Positions 17,110 through 25,828 of a stretch of DNA of 64,000 nucleotides are shown here, piece after piece. Position numbers and translations under genes: made by a program. Below the pieces are notes generated by a model, which was not told where the DNA came from, searched no databases, and saw only the letters and a program-made list of their open reading frames with translations. Position 1 is the first letter of the stretch. Each line of letters begins with the position of its first letter. The DNA comes from G965218495 sp965218495 (GTDB lineage Bacteria > Bacteroidota > Rhodothermia > Rhodothermales > Bin80), in contig OZ244626.1 of NCBI GenBank assembly GCA_965218495.1, positions 3,968,001-4,032,000 on the forward strand, written 5' to 3'.

Positions 17110-18765
17110 ATGGCAAAGCAGATAATCTTTGAGGCTGACGCACGAAACGCCCTCAAGCGCGGCGTTGACCAGCTCGCAGAAGCCGTCAAAGTCACCCTCG
17201 GGCCCAAAGGCCGCAACGTCATCATCGAGAAGAAATTCGGCTCGCCAACCGTGACCAAAGACGGCGTAACGGTTGCAAAAGAGGTCGAACTCGAAAACAA
17301 GCTGGAAAATGTCGGAGCGCAAATGGTCAAGGAGGTTGCCTCCAAGACCAGTGATGTGGCTGGTGACGGTACCACTACGGCCACCGTCCTGGCGCAGGCC
17401 ATCATGACCGCGGGCCTCAAAAACGTCACGGCAGGAGCTAATCCTATGGACCTGAAGCGCGGCATCGACAAAGCCGTCAGGTGCGTCATAGCTGACCTGC
17501 GTGTGCAGAGCCGAGACATCGAGGGCCGTAACGAAATCGCACAGGTCGGCTCCATCTCGGCAAACACCGACGAAGCCATTGGCACCCTTATCGCCGATGC
17601 ATTTGAGAAGGTCGGCAAGGACGGCGTCATCACGGTGGAAGAAGCACGCGGAACAGAAACCACTTTGGATGTGGTTGAGGGCATGCAGTTTGATCGCGGC
17701 TATCTCTCCCCCTACTTTGTCACCAATGCCGACGACATGGAGACTATCCTGGAGAAGGCGTACCTGTTGATCTTCGACAAGAAGATCTCCGCCATGAAGG
17801 ACCTGCTTCCCGTCCTTGAGAAAGTCGCTCAGTCAAGCCGCCCGCTTCTCGTCATCGCAGAGGACGTAGAAGGCGAAGCCCTCGCTACCATGGTCGTCAA
17901 CAAGCTGCGCGGCACGCTGCGCGTGGCCGCTGTCAAGGCCCCCGGGTTTGGCGATCGTCGTAAAGCGATGTTGGAAGACATCTCCGTCCTGACCGGCGGC
18001 ACGGTCATCAGCGAAGAAAAAGGCTACCGCCTCGAAAACGCAACGCTGGATTACCTCGGTCAGGCCGAGCGGGTGGTCATCGACAAAGACAAGACAGTCA
18101 TCATTGACGGTGCCGGCAGCAAGGACCAGATCACTGCACGCTCAAACCAGATCCGGCAGCAGATCGAAACGACGACCAGTGACTACGATCGCGAGAAGCT
18201 GCAGGAGCGTCTGGCAAAACTCAGCGGTGGCGTTGCCGTTCTCAAAATCGGGGCGGCCACCGAGCCGGAAATGAAAGAAAAGAAAGCCCGCGTCGAAGAT
18301 GCCCTGCACGCTACGCGTGCGGCCATTGAAGAAGGCATCGTTTCCGGTGGAGGTGTCGCCCTTATTCGCGCCATTGGTTCGCTCGCCGATGCGCCGATTG
18401 ACAACGATGACCAGGCTATCGGTGTCAACATTGTGCGCCGCGCCCTGGAAGAACCGCTGCGCCAGATTGCAGCCAACTCCGGCGTGGAGGGCTCCATCGT
18501 AGCCCAGAAAGTCAAAGAAGGCGAAGGCGACTTTGGCTTCAACGCCCGTACCGAAGAGTATGGCGCACTCATCAGCCAAGGCGTTATCGACCCGACAAAG
18601 GTCGTTCGCGCTGCGTTGGAGAATGCCGCGTCGGTTGCCGGGCTCTTGCTGACCACCGAAGCCGTGGTAGCAGACAAGCCTGAGAAATCTGCAGGCGGTG
18701 ACGCCGGAGCCGGCGGCCACCATGGTGGTGGCATGGGCGGCATGGGCGGCGGCATGGACTTTTAG
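17110..18765 (+). CDS. groEL: Chaperonin GroEL
   Basis: A 551-residue chaperonin forming the folding chamber with GroES. Family landmarks are present: VTLGPKGRNVIIEKKFGSP, TKDGVTVAKEVELENKLENV, the nucleotide-binding DVAGDGTTTATVLAQ, the apical hinge segment KAPGFGDRRKAMLEDISVLT, and the C-terminal Gly-Met tail GGMGGMGGGMDF. Length and tail are those of a standard single-copy GroEL. A GC-rich hairpin lies beyond the stop. Confidence 0.98.
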   Translation: MAKQIIFEADARNALKRGVDQLAEAVKVTLGPKGRNVIIEKKFGSPTVTKDGVTVAKEVELENKLENVGAQMVKEVASKTSDVAGDGTTTATVLAQAIMTAGLKNVTAGANPMDLKRGIDKAVRCVIADLRVQSRDIEGRNEIAQVGSISANTDEAIGTLIADAFEKVGKDGVITVEEARGTETTLDVVEGMQFDRGYLSPYFVTNADDMETILEKAYLLIFDKKISAMKDLLPVLEKVAQSSRPLLVIAEDVEGEALATMVVNKLRGTLRVAAVKAPGFGDRRKAMLEDISVLTGGTVISEEKGYRLENATLDYLGQAERVVIDKDKTVIIDGAGSKDQITARSNQIRQQIETTTSDYDREKLQERLAKLSGGVAVLKIGAATEPEMKEKKARVEDALHATRAAIEEGIVSGGGVALIRAIGSLADAPIDNDDQAIGVNIVRRALEEPLRQIAANSGVEGSIVAQKVKEGEGDFGFNARTEEYGALISQGVIDPTKVVRAALENAASVAGLLLTTEAVVADKPEKSAGGDAGAGGHHGGGMGGMGGGMDF

Positions 18766-18784
18766 GCCCACACCATTTAGTCGG

Positions 18785-18816
18785 CGGGGGTGAGGCCAGC
18801 TTGAGCTTCACCCCCG
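18785..18816. terminator. Hairpin between convergent groEL and glmM
   Basis: A GC-rich inverted repeat (CGGGGGTGA ... TCACCCCCG) lies 20 bp after the groEL stop and overlaps the last codons of the convergent glmM gene. There is no clear T-run, so its use as a terminator for groESL is likely but not certain. Confidence 0.55.
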
Positions 18817-20175
18817 TGCCGGCTCCTGAAGACGGTCCATATAGGTCTTCGTCAGCGCGGTGGCGCCGGCCTCCGTAGACGCCTCCGCGTACACACGGAC
18901 GATAGGCTCCGTGTTTGACTTGCGCAGGTGGACCCAGCCGTGCACAAAGCTGAGCTTAACACCGTCAACGGTGGAGAGACCATCGCCGCAGTGCTGATCG
19001 GCAATACGGGCCAGAGCGGCATCAGGGTCATCCAAGCGAACCTTGTTCTTGGAGATCACATACTGTGGCATCGCACCCCGCAAGGCGGACATCGTCAGTT
19101 GCCGCTCGGCCAGGTGCTGTAGCACTATCGCCGCACCTACAAGCGCGTCGCGCCCGTAGTGAAGGTCGGGCAAGATCACGCCTCCGTTGCCTTCACCTCC
19201 CATGATCGCGCCAACCTCCTGCATCTTCTTCACCACGTTGATCTCGCCCACCGCAGATCGGTGCACCAACTGCCCGTAGCGCGCGGCAACGTCATCAATA
19301 GCGCGGGATGACGAGAGATTGGTAGCAAATGGACCTGTCCGCCTGCGCCAAATAAAGTCTGCGGCAATTACCTGCGTCAACTCCTCGCTGACGTAGTCGC
19401 CGTGCTCGTCTATCAGCGCCAGACGATCTGCATCGGGATCCACCACCAGCCCCAAGTCGAAGTCACCTTGTTTGACACACGCCATCGTGTCCGTCAGATG
19501 CCCGGGCAGCGGCTCTGCTGGATGTGCAAAACGGCCCGTCGGCTCTCCGTTCAGCACTAGGATATCGACTGGCTTCACGCCAATACGTGTGAGCAGGCGT
19601 GGCAGCGCCAGACCGCCAACCGAATTGATTCCGTCGACGACGACCTTGAAGCGGCGCGACCGAATGGGCGCAGGATCATGGAATTCGAGTGCCGCTATCG
19701 CCGAAAGGTGGTCCTCCAAGAAGTCTTGCTCCTGATGGCCACCAATGCGCTCTCCATGCGGAGCCGGCGAAATGCCGACTGCTGCCATGATTGTGGCACC
19801 TTCCTCTGGGGAGAGGAACTCACTCTTCTCATTCAGGAGCTTGAGTGCATTCCACTCCTCCGAGTTGTGCGATGCGGAAAGAATGATACCACCCCGTGCT
19901 CGCGCCCGCAGCACGCCCATAGCGACCGTAGGGGTCGCAGCCAGCCCAGCATCCACCACATCCAGCCCCAGACTGCGCAGCGTTCCTATAACGATTTGCG
20001 CACAGACCTCTCCTGACACCCGCGCATCCCGCCCAACGACTATGCGCGGCGGCAGGTGAGGTGCCCTACCAAGCGCCCATTGGCCGTAGGCCAAGGTGTA
20101 ACGAACGAGTACGGAGGCGTCCAGGCCGGCGCCAAAGATCCCTCGGATTCCGGAGATGGATGCAATAAGGGTCAT
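18808..20175 (-). CDS. glmM: Phosphoglucosamine mutase
   Basis: A 455-residue member of the alpha-D-phosphohexomutase family. GlmM converts glucosamine-6-phosphate to glucosamine-1-phosphate for peptidoglycan and lipopolysaccharide precursors. It begins MTLIASISGIRGIFGAG and has the active-site phosphoserine loop GGIILSASHNSEEWNALK, the metal-binding DPDADRLALIDEHGDYV, the sugar loop GGEGNGGVILPDLHYGRDAL, and the phosphate-binding HLRKSNTEPIVRVYAEA. The ATG at 20175 is preferred over one at 20244, which adds a non-conserved extension. A related mutase such as ManB/Pgm cannot be fully excluded. Confidence 0.85.
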   Translation of the reverse strand: MTLIASISGIRGIFGAGLDASVLVRYTLAYGQWALGRAPHLPPRIVVGRDARVSGEVCAQIVIGTLRSLGLDVVDAGLAATPTVAMGVLRARARGGIILSASHNSEEWNALKLLNEKSEFLSPEEGATIMAAVGISPAPHGERIGGHQEQDFLEDHLSAIAALEFHDPAPIRSRRFKVVVDGINSVGGLALPRLLTRIGVKPVDILVLNGEPTGRFAHPAEPLPGHLTDTMACVKQGDFDLGLVVDPDADRLALIDEHGDYVSEELTQVIAADFIWRRRTGPFATNLSSSRAIDDVAARYGQLVHRSAVGEINVVKKMQEVGAIMGGEGNGGVILPDLHYGRDALVGAAIVLQHLAERQLTMSALRGAMPQYVISKNKVRLDDPDAALARIADQHCGDGLSTVDGVKLSFVHGWVHLRKSNTEPIVRVYAEASTEAGATALTKTYMDRLQEPARG

Positions 20176-20289
20176 AGGCGTGTTTCGTACGGCATTGAAT
20201 CGTAGATTCGCACGGCTTTCAAGTGTGCTGTGGAACAGCAGCATAGCCGCACTTGTTGCTATGGATTGAACTAAAGCAAGCCAAGCCTA

Positions 20290-21207
20290 TTGGACTCCAC
20301 CCCAGCCAGCGGAATTGCGCCTTGGCGCCATCGGTATGCACTCCTTGGAATAGTCCTTTGCCTTGCACTTATCGGCTGGGGAGGCTGGGTGACCAGCATC
20401 GATGCGGGGCTCGCCGTCCCGGACTGGCCCACCTCTTTTGGGTCCCTTGACCCTATCGCCACGGGATTTCATGATCCGGCTAATCCAGCGTCAAAGTGGT
20501 GGATGCACGCCCCAATCCTCGCCGAGCATGGCCACAGGTTACTTGGTGCGCTGGTAGGCCTGTGGGCCGTCGGCCTCGTGGCATGGACCTTGGCCGCAGA
20601 TCGGCGTCGCGGAGTTCGGCTACTTGCGATGAGCGTTTTGACGCTGGTCATACTTCAAGGGATTCTGGGCGGTCTTCGCGTGTTGTGGGTTTCGCTGGAC
20701 CTGGCGGTCGTCCATGCCCTAGGGGCGCAGCTGTTGTTTTCCTCGATCATGGCTGCAGCCGTAGTTACGTCGGCGGGGTGGATCCAGGCGAAGAAAGCAT
20801 CCGCCACTCCTCAGGCACTCAGGCGGCTTTGCGTCATCACTACCCTTGCACTCTTCGTTCAGATTCTCCTTGGCGCCCTTTTGCGTCACTCAGGGGCCGG
20901 TGTGCATCTGGGGTTCACGCTTACTCACGTCACCGGAAGTATAATTGTTCTGGTGCTGGTACTTACGCTCTTTGGCCACCTGCGCCGACGCGGCTTGCTA
21001 AACGGGTGGGCATGGGGCATGGTGGGCGCCGTTGCGCTCCAAATGATGCTGGGCGTCATGGCCCTTATGATACTGGTGTATGAAGATGGTGTCGGTGTAC
21101 GCTCCCTATGGCAAGTCGCGCTCAACTCGGCCCACCTTGTCGTGGGTTCGGTACTGCTGGGCATAACCTTTGGAACCGCGCTTCAGCTCTTGCGCCGCTG
21201 GAACTAG
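20290..21207 (+). CDS. ctaA: Heme A synthase (COX15/CtaA)
   Basis: A 305-residue inner-membrane protein with eight hydrophobic helices in two pseudo-symmetric four-helix halves. CtaA hydroxylates heme O to heme A for cytochrome c oxidase. The four expected heme-ligand histidines are visible in EHGHRLLGALVGLW, AVVHALGAQLLFS, LTHVTGSIIVLV and NSAHLVVGSVLLG. The first periplasmic loop has the conserved DAGLAVPDWPTSFG acidic motif. The start is a TTG at 20290. It is directly followed by ctaB with a 4-bp gap, so the two final steps of heme A synthesis are cotranscribed. Confidence 0.92.
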   Translation: MDSTPASGIAPWRHRYALLGIVLCLALIGWGGWVTSIDAGLAVPDWPTSFGSLDPIATGFHDPANPASKWWMHAPILAEHGHRLLGALVGLWAVGLVAWTLAADRRRGVRLLAMSVLTLVILQGILGGLRVLWVSLDLAVVHALGAQLLFSSIMAAAVVTSAGWIQAKKASATPQALRRLCVITTLALFVQILLGALLRHSGAGVHLGFTLTHVTGSIIVLVLVLTLFGHLRRRGLLNGWAWGMVGAVALQMMLGVMALMILVYEDGVGVRSLWQVALNSAHLVVGSVLLGITFGTALQLLRRWN

Positions 21208-21211
21208 TGTG

Positions 21212-22153
21212 ATGGAACAGACTGCTGATGTCCTGGATACTCCCCAGCGACTCCGACTAAGACCGCAGCGCCGGCGGGTATCGATCGACCCCGACCGCCC
21301 TGCGTTTCTGGACTATTGGGAGCTGGCAAAGCCCGAAATATCATTCCTGGTCACGATCTCCGCCCTGGCCGGATTCCTGTTGGGATCACCCGACACGATT
21401 GGAGGCGGACTCCTTGGTCTTACGCTTGCCGGCACCGCCCTTTGCGCGGCGGGCGGCGGCGTGCTGAATCATTTCATCGAGCGCAAGTACGACGCACTTA
21501 TGCGGCGCACAGCCAACCGGCCTCTGCCCTCCGGCCGTATCGTACCGCATGCCGCTCTTCTTTACGGGCTCTCATTGTTGGCACTTGGATTTGCCGCGCT
21601 ATGGCTTACGAACCTCTTGACGTTGGGGCTGGCTGTGTTGACCGTCGTGTTGTACTTGGCGGCCTATACGCCGCTTAAGCGACACACGCAATTCAATACG
21701 CTAGTAGGTACAATTCCGGGCGCTCTGCCCGCCCTTGGTGGCTATACGGCGGCTACGGGTACATTCGGCGCGGCCGGGTGGGCCCTCTTTGCCATCCTGG
21801 CACTGTGGCAGATTCCGCACTTCCTGTCATTGGCCTGGATGTACCGCAAAGACTATGCGCGGGCAAACTACGCTATGCTAACTGTCGTGCATCCTGACGG
21901 GAACGCCACCGCGCGCCAAACGCTGTACTCCACCATTGCCCTTGCGGCGGCCAGCATGCTACCCACGGCCATTGGCAGCACCGGGTGGGTCTACCTCGTC
22001 GGCGCCATGCTACTTGGCGTGTGGTTTCTGACCCCCGCCTACGCATTCTTCCGCTCCCGCAGCACGCGGGACGCGCGCCGGGTGCTCATGGCCTCGATCC
22101 TTTACATCCCGCTGCTGGTCGTCTTCATCTGCATCGACCGCTGGGTGCAGTAG
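21212..22153 (+). CDS. ctaB: Protoheme IX farnesyltransferase (heme O synthase)
   Basis: A 313-residue UbiA-family membrane prenyltransferase that adds a farnesyl group to heme B. It has about eight or nine helices. The conserved motif KPEISFLVTISALAGFLL comes first, then the first Asp-rich site NHFIERKYDALMRRTANRPL and a second conserved loop AAYTPLKRHTQFNTLVGTIP followed by GALPALGGY. The ATG at 21212, just after the ctaA stop, is preferred; an in-frame ATG at 21170 lies inside ctaA. Confidence 0.93.
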   Translation: MEQTADVLDTPQRLRLRPQRRRVSIDPDRPAFLDYWELAKPEISFLVTISALAGFLLGSPDTIGGGLLGLTLAGTALCAAGGGVLNHFIERKYDALMRRTANRPLPSGRIVPHAALLYGLSLLALGFAALWLTNLLTLGLAVLTVVLYLAAYTPLKRHTQFNTLVGTIPGALPALGGYTAATGTFGAAGWALFAILALWQIPHFLSLAWMYRKDYARANYAMLTVVHPDGNATARQTLYSTIALAAASMLPTAIGSTGWVYLVGAMLLGVWFLTPAYAFFRSRSTRDARRVLMASILYIPLLVVFICIDRWVQ

Positions 22154-22156
22154 GTA

Positions 22157-22567
22157 CTACTCGATACGGCGCCAGACCTCCTCCAGGCGATAACCGCTGG
22201 GAAACTCGCCAGCATGATACCACAGGTCTCCGACAATCCTGACAGAAAACCTCAGCGCCTGGCCAACCAAGACCTCGCTTACATGGTACTCCAGATACTC
22301 CGTGTACAGGGTATCACCTTGCAAGGTGTACCGACCACCTCCAGCGATGACATCCTCTCCCGAATCCGACTGGTAACCCCAAGAAAAGTGCGTAGAGTTG
22401 AGAATTTTGATCGATGGCGGTGGATTCGTGGTTACCACAACGGTGTCTGGATAAATCGAGCGCTGGGAGACCAGCCTCCACGAGCCTTCCAAAACGTTGG
22501 CCGGGAGCTGCGCATGGGCTGAAACGGCAAGCACCAGAAGCGGTACGACCATCATGAGTTTTTTCAT
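22157..22567 (-). CDS. Small secreted lipocalin-like protein
   Basis: A 136-residue exported protein. A signal peptide (MKKLMMVVPLLVLAVSAHAQ) is followed by a beta-rich domain resembling lipocalin-like families of Bacteroidota. Landmarks are LEGSWRLVSQR near the start, PSIKILNSTHFSWGYQ in the middle, GGGRYTLQGDTLYTEYLEYH, and a C-terminal SGYRLEEVWRRIE. A ribosome binding site (GGAGG) stands before the ATG at 22567. Small-ligand binding in the periplasm is only a guess. It is convergent with ctaB, with 3 bp between stops. Confidence 0.72.
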   Translation of the reverse strand: MKKLMMVVPLLVLAVSAHAQLPANVLEGSWRLVSQRSIYPDTVVVTTNPPPSIKILNSTHFSWGYQSDSGEDVIAGGGRYTLQGDTLYTEYLEYHVSEVLVGQALRFSVRIVGDLWYHAGEFPSGYRLEEVWRRIE

Positions 22568-22653
22568 TGCTAAGGCCTCCAATGGTGAGCGTCATACGCA
22601 AGGTATTCGATGGGCACTATAAATAAAAGTGCTGTGAAACTTTCGCCTTAATT

Positions 22654-23724
22654 TTGGACCGGTCCCAGCCCATATCTATCAACCTAACAGCCTTGGACCT
22701 TCCGGGCCTGGAGGCCTTGGCCACTAGACTCGGCGAGCCAGCATATCGCGGCCGCCAGCTTTTCCAGTGGATCTACGGTAAGGGCGTGCGTTCGTTTGGC
22801 GCCATGACGAACCTGCCGGCAGTTTTTCGGCAAGTGCTTACCGCCCAATGCTCGCTGGACTCCATCACGCTTGCAGCGCTCCAGACCTCCCGCGATGGGA
22901 CAGCGAAGGCCCTTTTCAGGCTTTCTACTGGCCGGCTGGTTGAGGCAGTCCTGATCCCCGACGAAGTGGCAGACCGCTATACGGCCTGCGTGTCCAGCCA
23001 GGTGGGGTGCGCCATGGGCTGCACGTTTTGCGGTACCGGCCGCCTGGGCTTTAGCCAAAACCTCACGCCGGCGGAAATCTACGATCAGGCGTACTTTCTC
23101 AGTGGACTGGCACGCGAGCGCTTCGGGCGTGGCCTGACGAACGTGGTCTTCATGGGCATGGGGGAACCGCTACTCAACTACACCCATGTGCTGACCAGCC
23201 TCACGTTGCTGTCGCACCCGCAGGCCTTAGGCCTGGCGCCGCGCCGTATCACCGTATCTACCGTCGGCCTGGCGCGCCGCATCCGTAGATTCGCGGACGA
23301 CTATCCCGGCGTAAACCTAGCTGTGTCGCTGCATGCCCCTACCGACGAAAAGCGTAGCCAGATCTTGCCGGTCAACAGGGCACACGCTACCGGCCTCAGC
23401 GCGTTATTGGAGAGCCTGCAGTATTATTCGCGAACTACGCGCCGGCACGCGACTTTTGAATACTGCCTCTTCCTGGGCTTTAATGACACGGAGGCCGATG
23501 CGCAGGCACTTGTCCGAATTTGTCGCCAGGTGCACAGCAAGGTCAACCTCATCATGTACAACGCCGTCGCAGGAGTCAGCTTTGAACGCACGACCGACAC
23601 GCGGCTGAACACCTTTGCGCGCATTCTGGCTGACCACGGCGTCACCGTCACCGTGCGGCGCAGCCGTGGCCAGGACATTGACGCGGCTTGCGGGCAACTC
23701 GCCACCGTTGAACAAGCACCGTAG
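22654..23724 (+). CDS. rlmN: Dual-specificity RNA methyltransferase RlmN
   Basis: A 356-residue radical-SAM enzyme that methylates C2 of A2503 in 23S rRNA and of A37 in some tRNAs. The radical-SAM cluster motif is C119-AMG-C123-TF-C126. The upstream C112 in ACVSSQVGC, the SAM-binding VVFMGMGEPLLNY, and the methyl-carrying Cys in DIDAACGQLA near the C-terminus are all present. The start is a TTG at 22654. The HerA-like gene begins 4 bp after the stop, suggesting cotranscription. Confidence 0.93.
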   Translation: MDRSQPISINLTALDLPGLEALATRLGEPAYRGRQLFQWIYGKGVRSFGAMTNLPAVFRQVLTAQCSLDSITLAALQTSRDGTAKALFRLSTGRLVEAVLIPDEVADRYTACVSSQVGCAMGCTFCGTGRLGFSQNLTPAEIYDQAYFLSGLARERFGRGLTNVVFMGMGEPLLNYTHVLTSLTLLSHPQALGLAPRRITVSTVGLARRIRRFADDYPGVNLAVSLHAPTDEKRSQILPVNRAHATGLSALLESLQYYSRTTRRHATFEYCLFLGFNDTEADAQALVRICRQVHSKVNLIMYNAVAGVSFERTTDTRLNTFARILADHGVTVTVRRSRGQDIDAACGQLATVEQAP

Positions 23725-23728
23725 CACC

Positions 23729-25390
23729 ATGGCACCAGACCACGCCGTTGGAAGATCGGAAAAAATCGGTGTCATCACGCACGGCTCCCTGAGTCAAGGC
23801 GTCGAGATGAAGCTCGCTGTGCAGCAGTCTGTCGAGGACGTCAAAGCTGGCACCTTCGTCGTTATTCAGGGCAGCAAGTTTGACTTCTTTTCGCTGATCA
23901 CGGACGTAACCATTGCGGCAACGAACGAAAATGTGCTCCTGTACCCGCCGGGTCCGGAAGACCACCTTTTGCGCCAGGTGATGGAGGGCACTGCTGCCTA
24001 TGGCAAGGTGCAACTCCATCCGATGCTTATGATGGAAAACGCAGATCACCCGGAGCTGTCGGGCAGCGAACCACGGGCCGTCAAGACGGTGCCCGCCCAC
24101 TTTTCGGATGTGGCCCGCGCCGACGTTGACGACGTCGTGCACATCTTTGGTGATGAGTCACACGGAGACGGAAAAACCTTTTTCCAAATCGGTTCACCGC
24201 TGGAGATGGATGACATCCCGCTGTGCCTCAACCTGCGCCGCTTCGCAGAGCGCTCCAATGCAGTATTCGGAAAGACCGGCACGGGCAAGACGTTCCTGAC
24301 ACGTCTTCTGCTCTGTGGCCTGATCAAGACGGACGTTGCCGTCAACCTCATCTTTGACATGCACTCCGAATACGGCGACAAGGTTGACCAGGAAGCAAGC
24401 GGGCAGCGCTCTGGATTCCTCAGGGGTCTTAGAGAGCTCTTCCCTGCGAAAGTAGCCATCTTCTCCCTTGACCCTAAGGGTACCAGAGAACGCGGAAGTC
24501 AGGCTGACCAAGCCGTGACCCTGTACGCAGATCAGATTCTGCCCGGCGATATACTGCCGCTGAGGGACACCTTGAACCTTAACCCCACAGCCGAAGAGGT
24601 TTCATTTGCGCTGAAGAAGCAGTTTGGGCGCAGGTGGCTGTCGACGCTCCTGGAGACTAGTACAGGTGAAGAGCTGATTCAGCTTGCGAGCCGCATCGGC
24701 GCGCATGAAGGCGCTCTTAGGGCATTGCGACGTAAGCTCTCAAGGCTCGCCCGGCATGATTTCTTCAGCATGGAACCGTCCGAGGGCAGAATAGACGTCC
24801 TTGACCAGCTGATGTCCCACCTGGACAAGGGAAAGTCGGTAATCTTCGAGTTCGGCGCGTACAGCGACCTCCAAGTATACCTGCTGGTTGCTAACGTTAT
24901 CACGCGCCGGATACGTGACCGGTATGAACAGAAGGCCAACGAGTTTCGAAGAACCAGAAAAAACAAGCCTCGCCCCCTGATGATCACCATAGAGGAGGCA
25001 CACAAATTCCTGGCCAAAGGTGTTGCGCGGGAAACCCCTTTTGGAAAAATCGCGCGAGAGATGCGCAAGTACTTTGTGTCGCTCCTGGTCGTAGACCAGC
25101 GACCCAGCGCTATTGACGAAGAGGTTGTAAGCCAGATTGGGACAAAGCTCGTCGCACAGCTCAGTGACGACAAGGACATCACTGCCGTACTCGTTGGTGA
25201 GCGTAACAGCAGCAGCCTGCGCAACATCCTTGCCGCTATCGACGCCAAGCAGCAGGCACTCCTCTTGGGACATGCCACACCCATGCCAATGGTAATCAGA
25301 TCGCGCACGTATGACCAGAGGTTCTTTGACGCCGTTCGCCAAGAGCGCAGCCGGATATCCGATGCGGACTTAGACTTGGTCTTCGGCTGA
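23729..25390 (+). CDS. HerA-like hexameric ATPase (DUF87)
   Basis: A 553-residue ATPase of the HerA/FtsK superfamily. An N-terminal HAS-barrel-like region (GVITHGSLSQGVEMKLAVQQ) is followed by the ATPase core. Walker A is GKTGTGKT at residues 181-188, Walker B is RPLMITIEEAHKFL, and a sensor/arginine region follows in LLVVDQRPSAIDEEVVSQIG. HerA proteins translocate DNA, usually together with the nuclease NurA in archaea and some bacteria. No NurA-like gene is adjacent here, so the partner is unknown. It overlaps the convergent ferredoxin gene by 21 bp at the 3' end. Confidence 0.85.
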   Translation: MAPDHAVGRSEKIGVITHGSLSQGVEMKLAVQQSVEDVKAGTFVVIQGSKFDFFSLITDVTIAATNENVLLYPPGPEDHLLRQVMEGTAAYGKVQLHPMLMMENADHPELSGSEPRAVKTVPAHFSDVARADVDDVVHIFGDESHGDGKTFFQIGSPLEMDDIPLCLNLRRFAERSNAVFGKTGTGKTFLTRLLLCGLIKTDVAVNLIFDMHSEYGDKVDQEASGQRSGFLRGLRELFPAKVAIFSLDPKGTRERGSQADQAVTLYADQILPGDILPLRDTLNLNPTAEEVSFALKKQFGRRWLSTLLETSTGEELIQLASRIGAHEGALRALRRKLSRLARHDFFSMEPSEGRIDVLDQLMSHLDKGKSVIFEFGAYSDLQVYLLVANVITRRIRDRYEQKANEFRRTRKNKPRPLMITIEEAHKFLAKGVARETPFGKIAREMRKYFVSLLVVDQRPSAIDEEVVSQIGTKLVAQLSDDKDITAVLVGERNSSSLRNILAAIDAKQQALLLGHATPMPMVIRSRTYDQRFFDAVRQERSRISDADLDLVFG

Positions 25391-25747
25391 CGACAGGTCA
25401 ATCCAGTCGGGCTCCGGCGTCACGGTTTCCGCCAACGGCGGGCCGGGATCGGCCCAGCCCATTTCTGACACTCTCATCAACGGCCTCACGGTCATGTCGC
25501 CTTCCACGACAATCTGGCACGCCAAACGCGCCTTGCCCAACAGGCCACGATCCTTCAGCTTTTCGTACTCTGCACGAGTGCAGACAGAGGGCTCCCCCGC
25601 AATAAATTCTACGCGGCAGGTCGTGCAACGAGCAAAGCCGCCGCACCGGTGCCCGATGTCGGCGCCAGCATCCTCTACCGCCAGGGCCAGACGCCTTCCT
25701 TCCGCGACCTTAATCATCAGGCCGCAGTCTACTGTAACAGTAGGCAT
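25370..25747 (-). CDS. 2Fe-2S ferredoxin
   Basis: A 125-residue soluble electron carrier with the plant/vertebrate-type 2Fe-2S fold. The cluster ligands are C-x5-C-x2-C in RCGGFARCTTCRVEFIAGE, and a fourth Cys stands in RLACQIVVEGD about 35 residues on. The extra C-terminal tail (PEPDWIDLSSAEDQV) lies beyond the usual domain. The redox partner is unknown. It is divergent from the serine hydrolase gene, 81 bp away. Confidence 0.86.
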   Translation of the reverse strand: MPTVTVDCGLMIKVAEGRRLALAVEDAGADIGHRCGGFARCTTCRVEFIAGEPSVCTRAEYEKLKDRGLLGKARLACQIVVEGDMTVRPLMRVSEMGWADPGPPLAETVTPEPDWIDLSSAEDQV

Positions 25748-25828
25748 AGACAGATAAGGGTTGTTTTCGGGAAATTGCCGTACCGCACTTGGGCGGTGGC
25801 GCCCAAAACTACAAAAGCTCCGCCATTC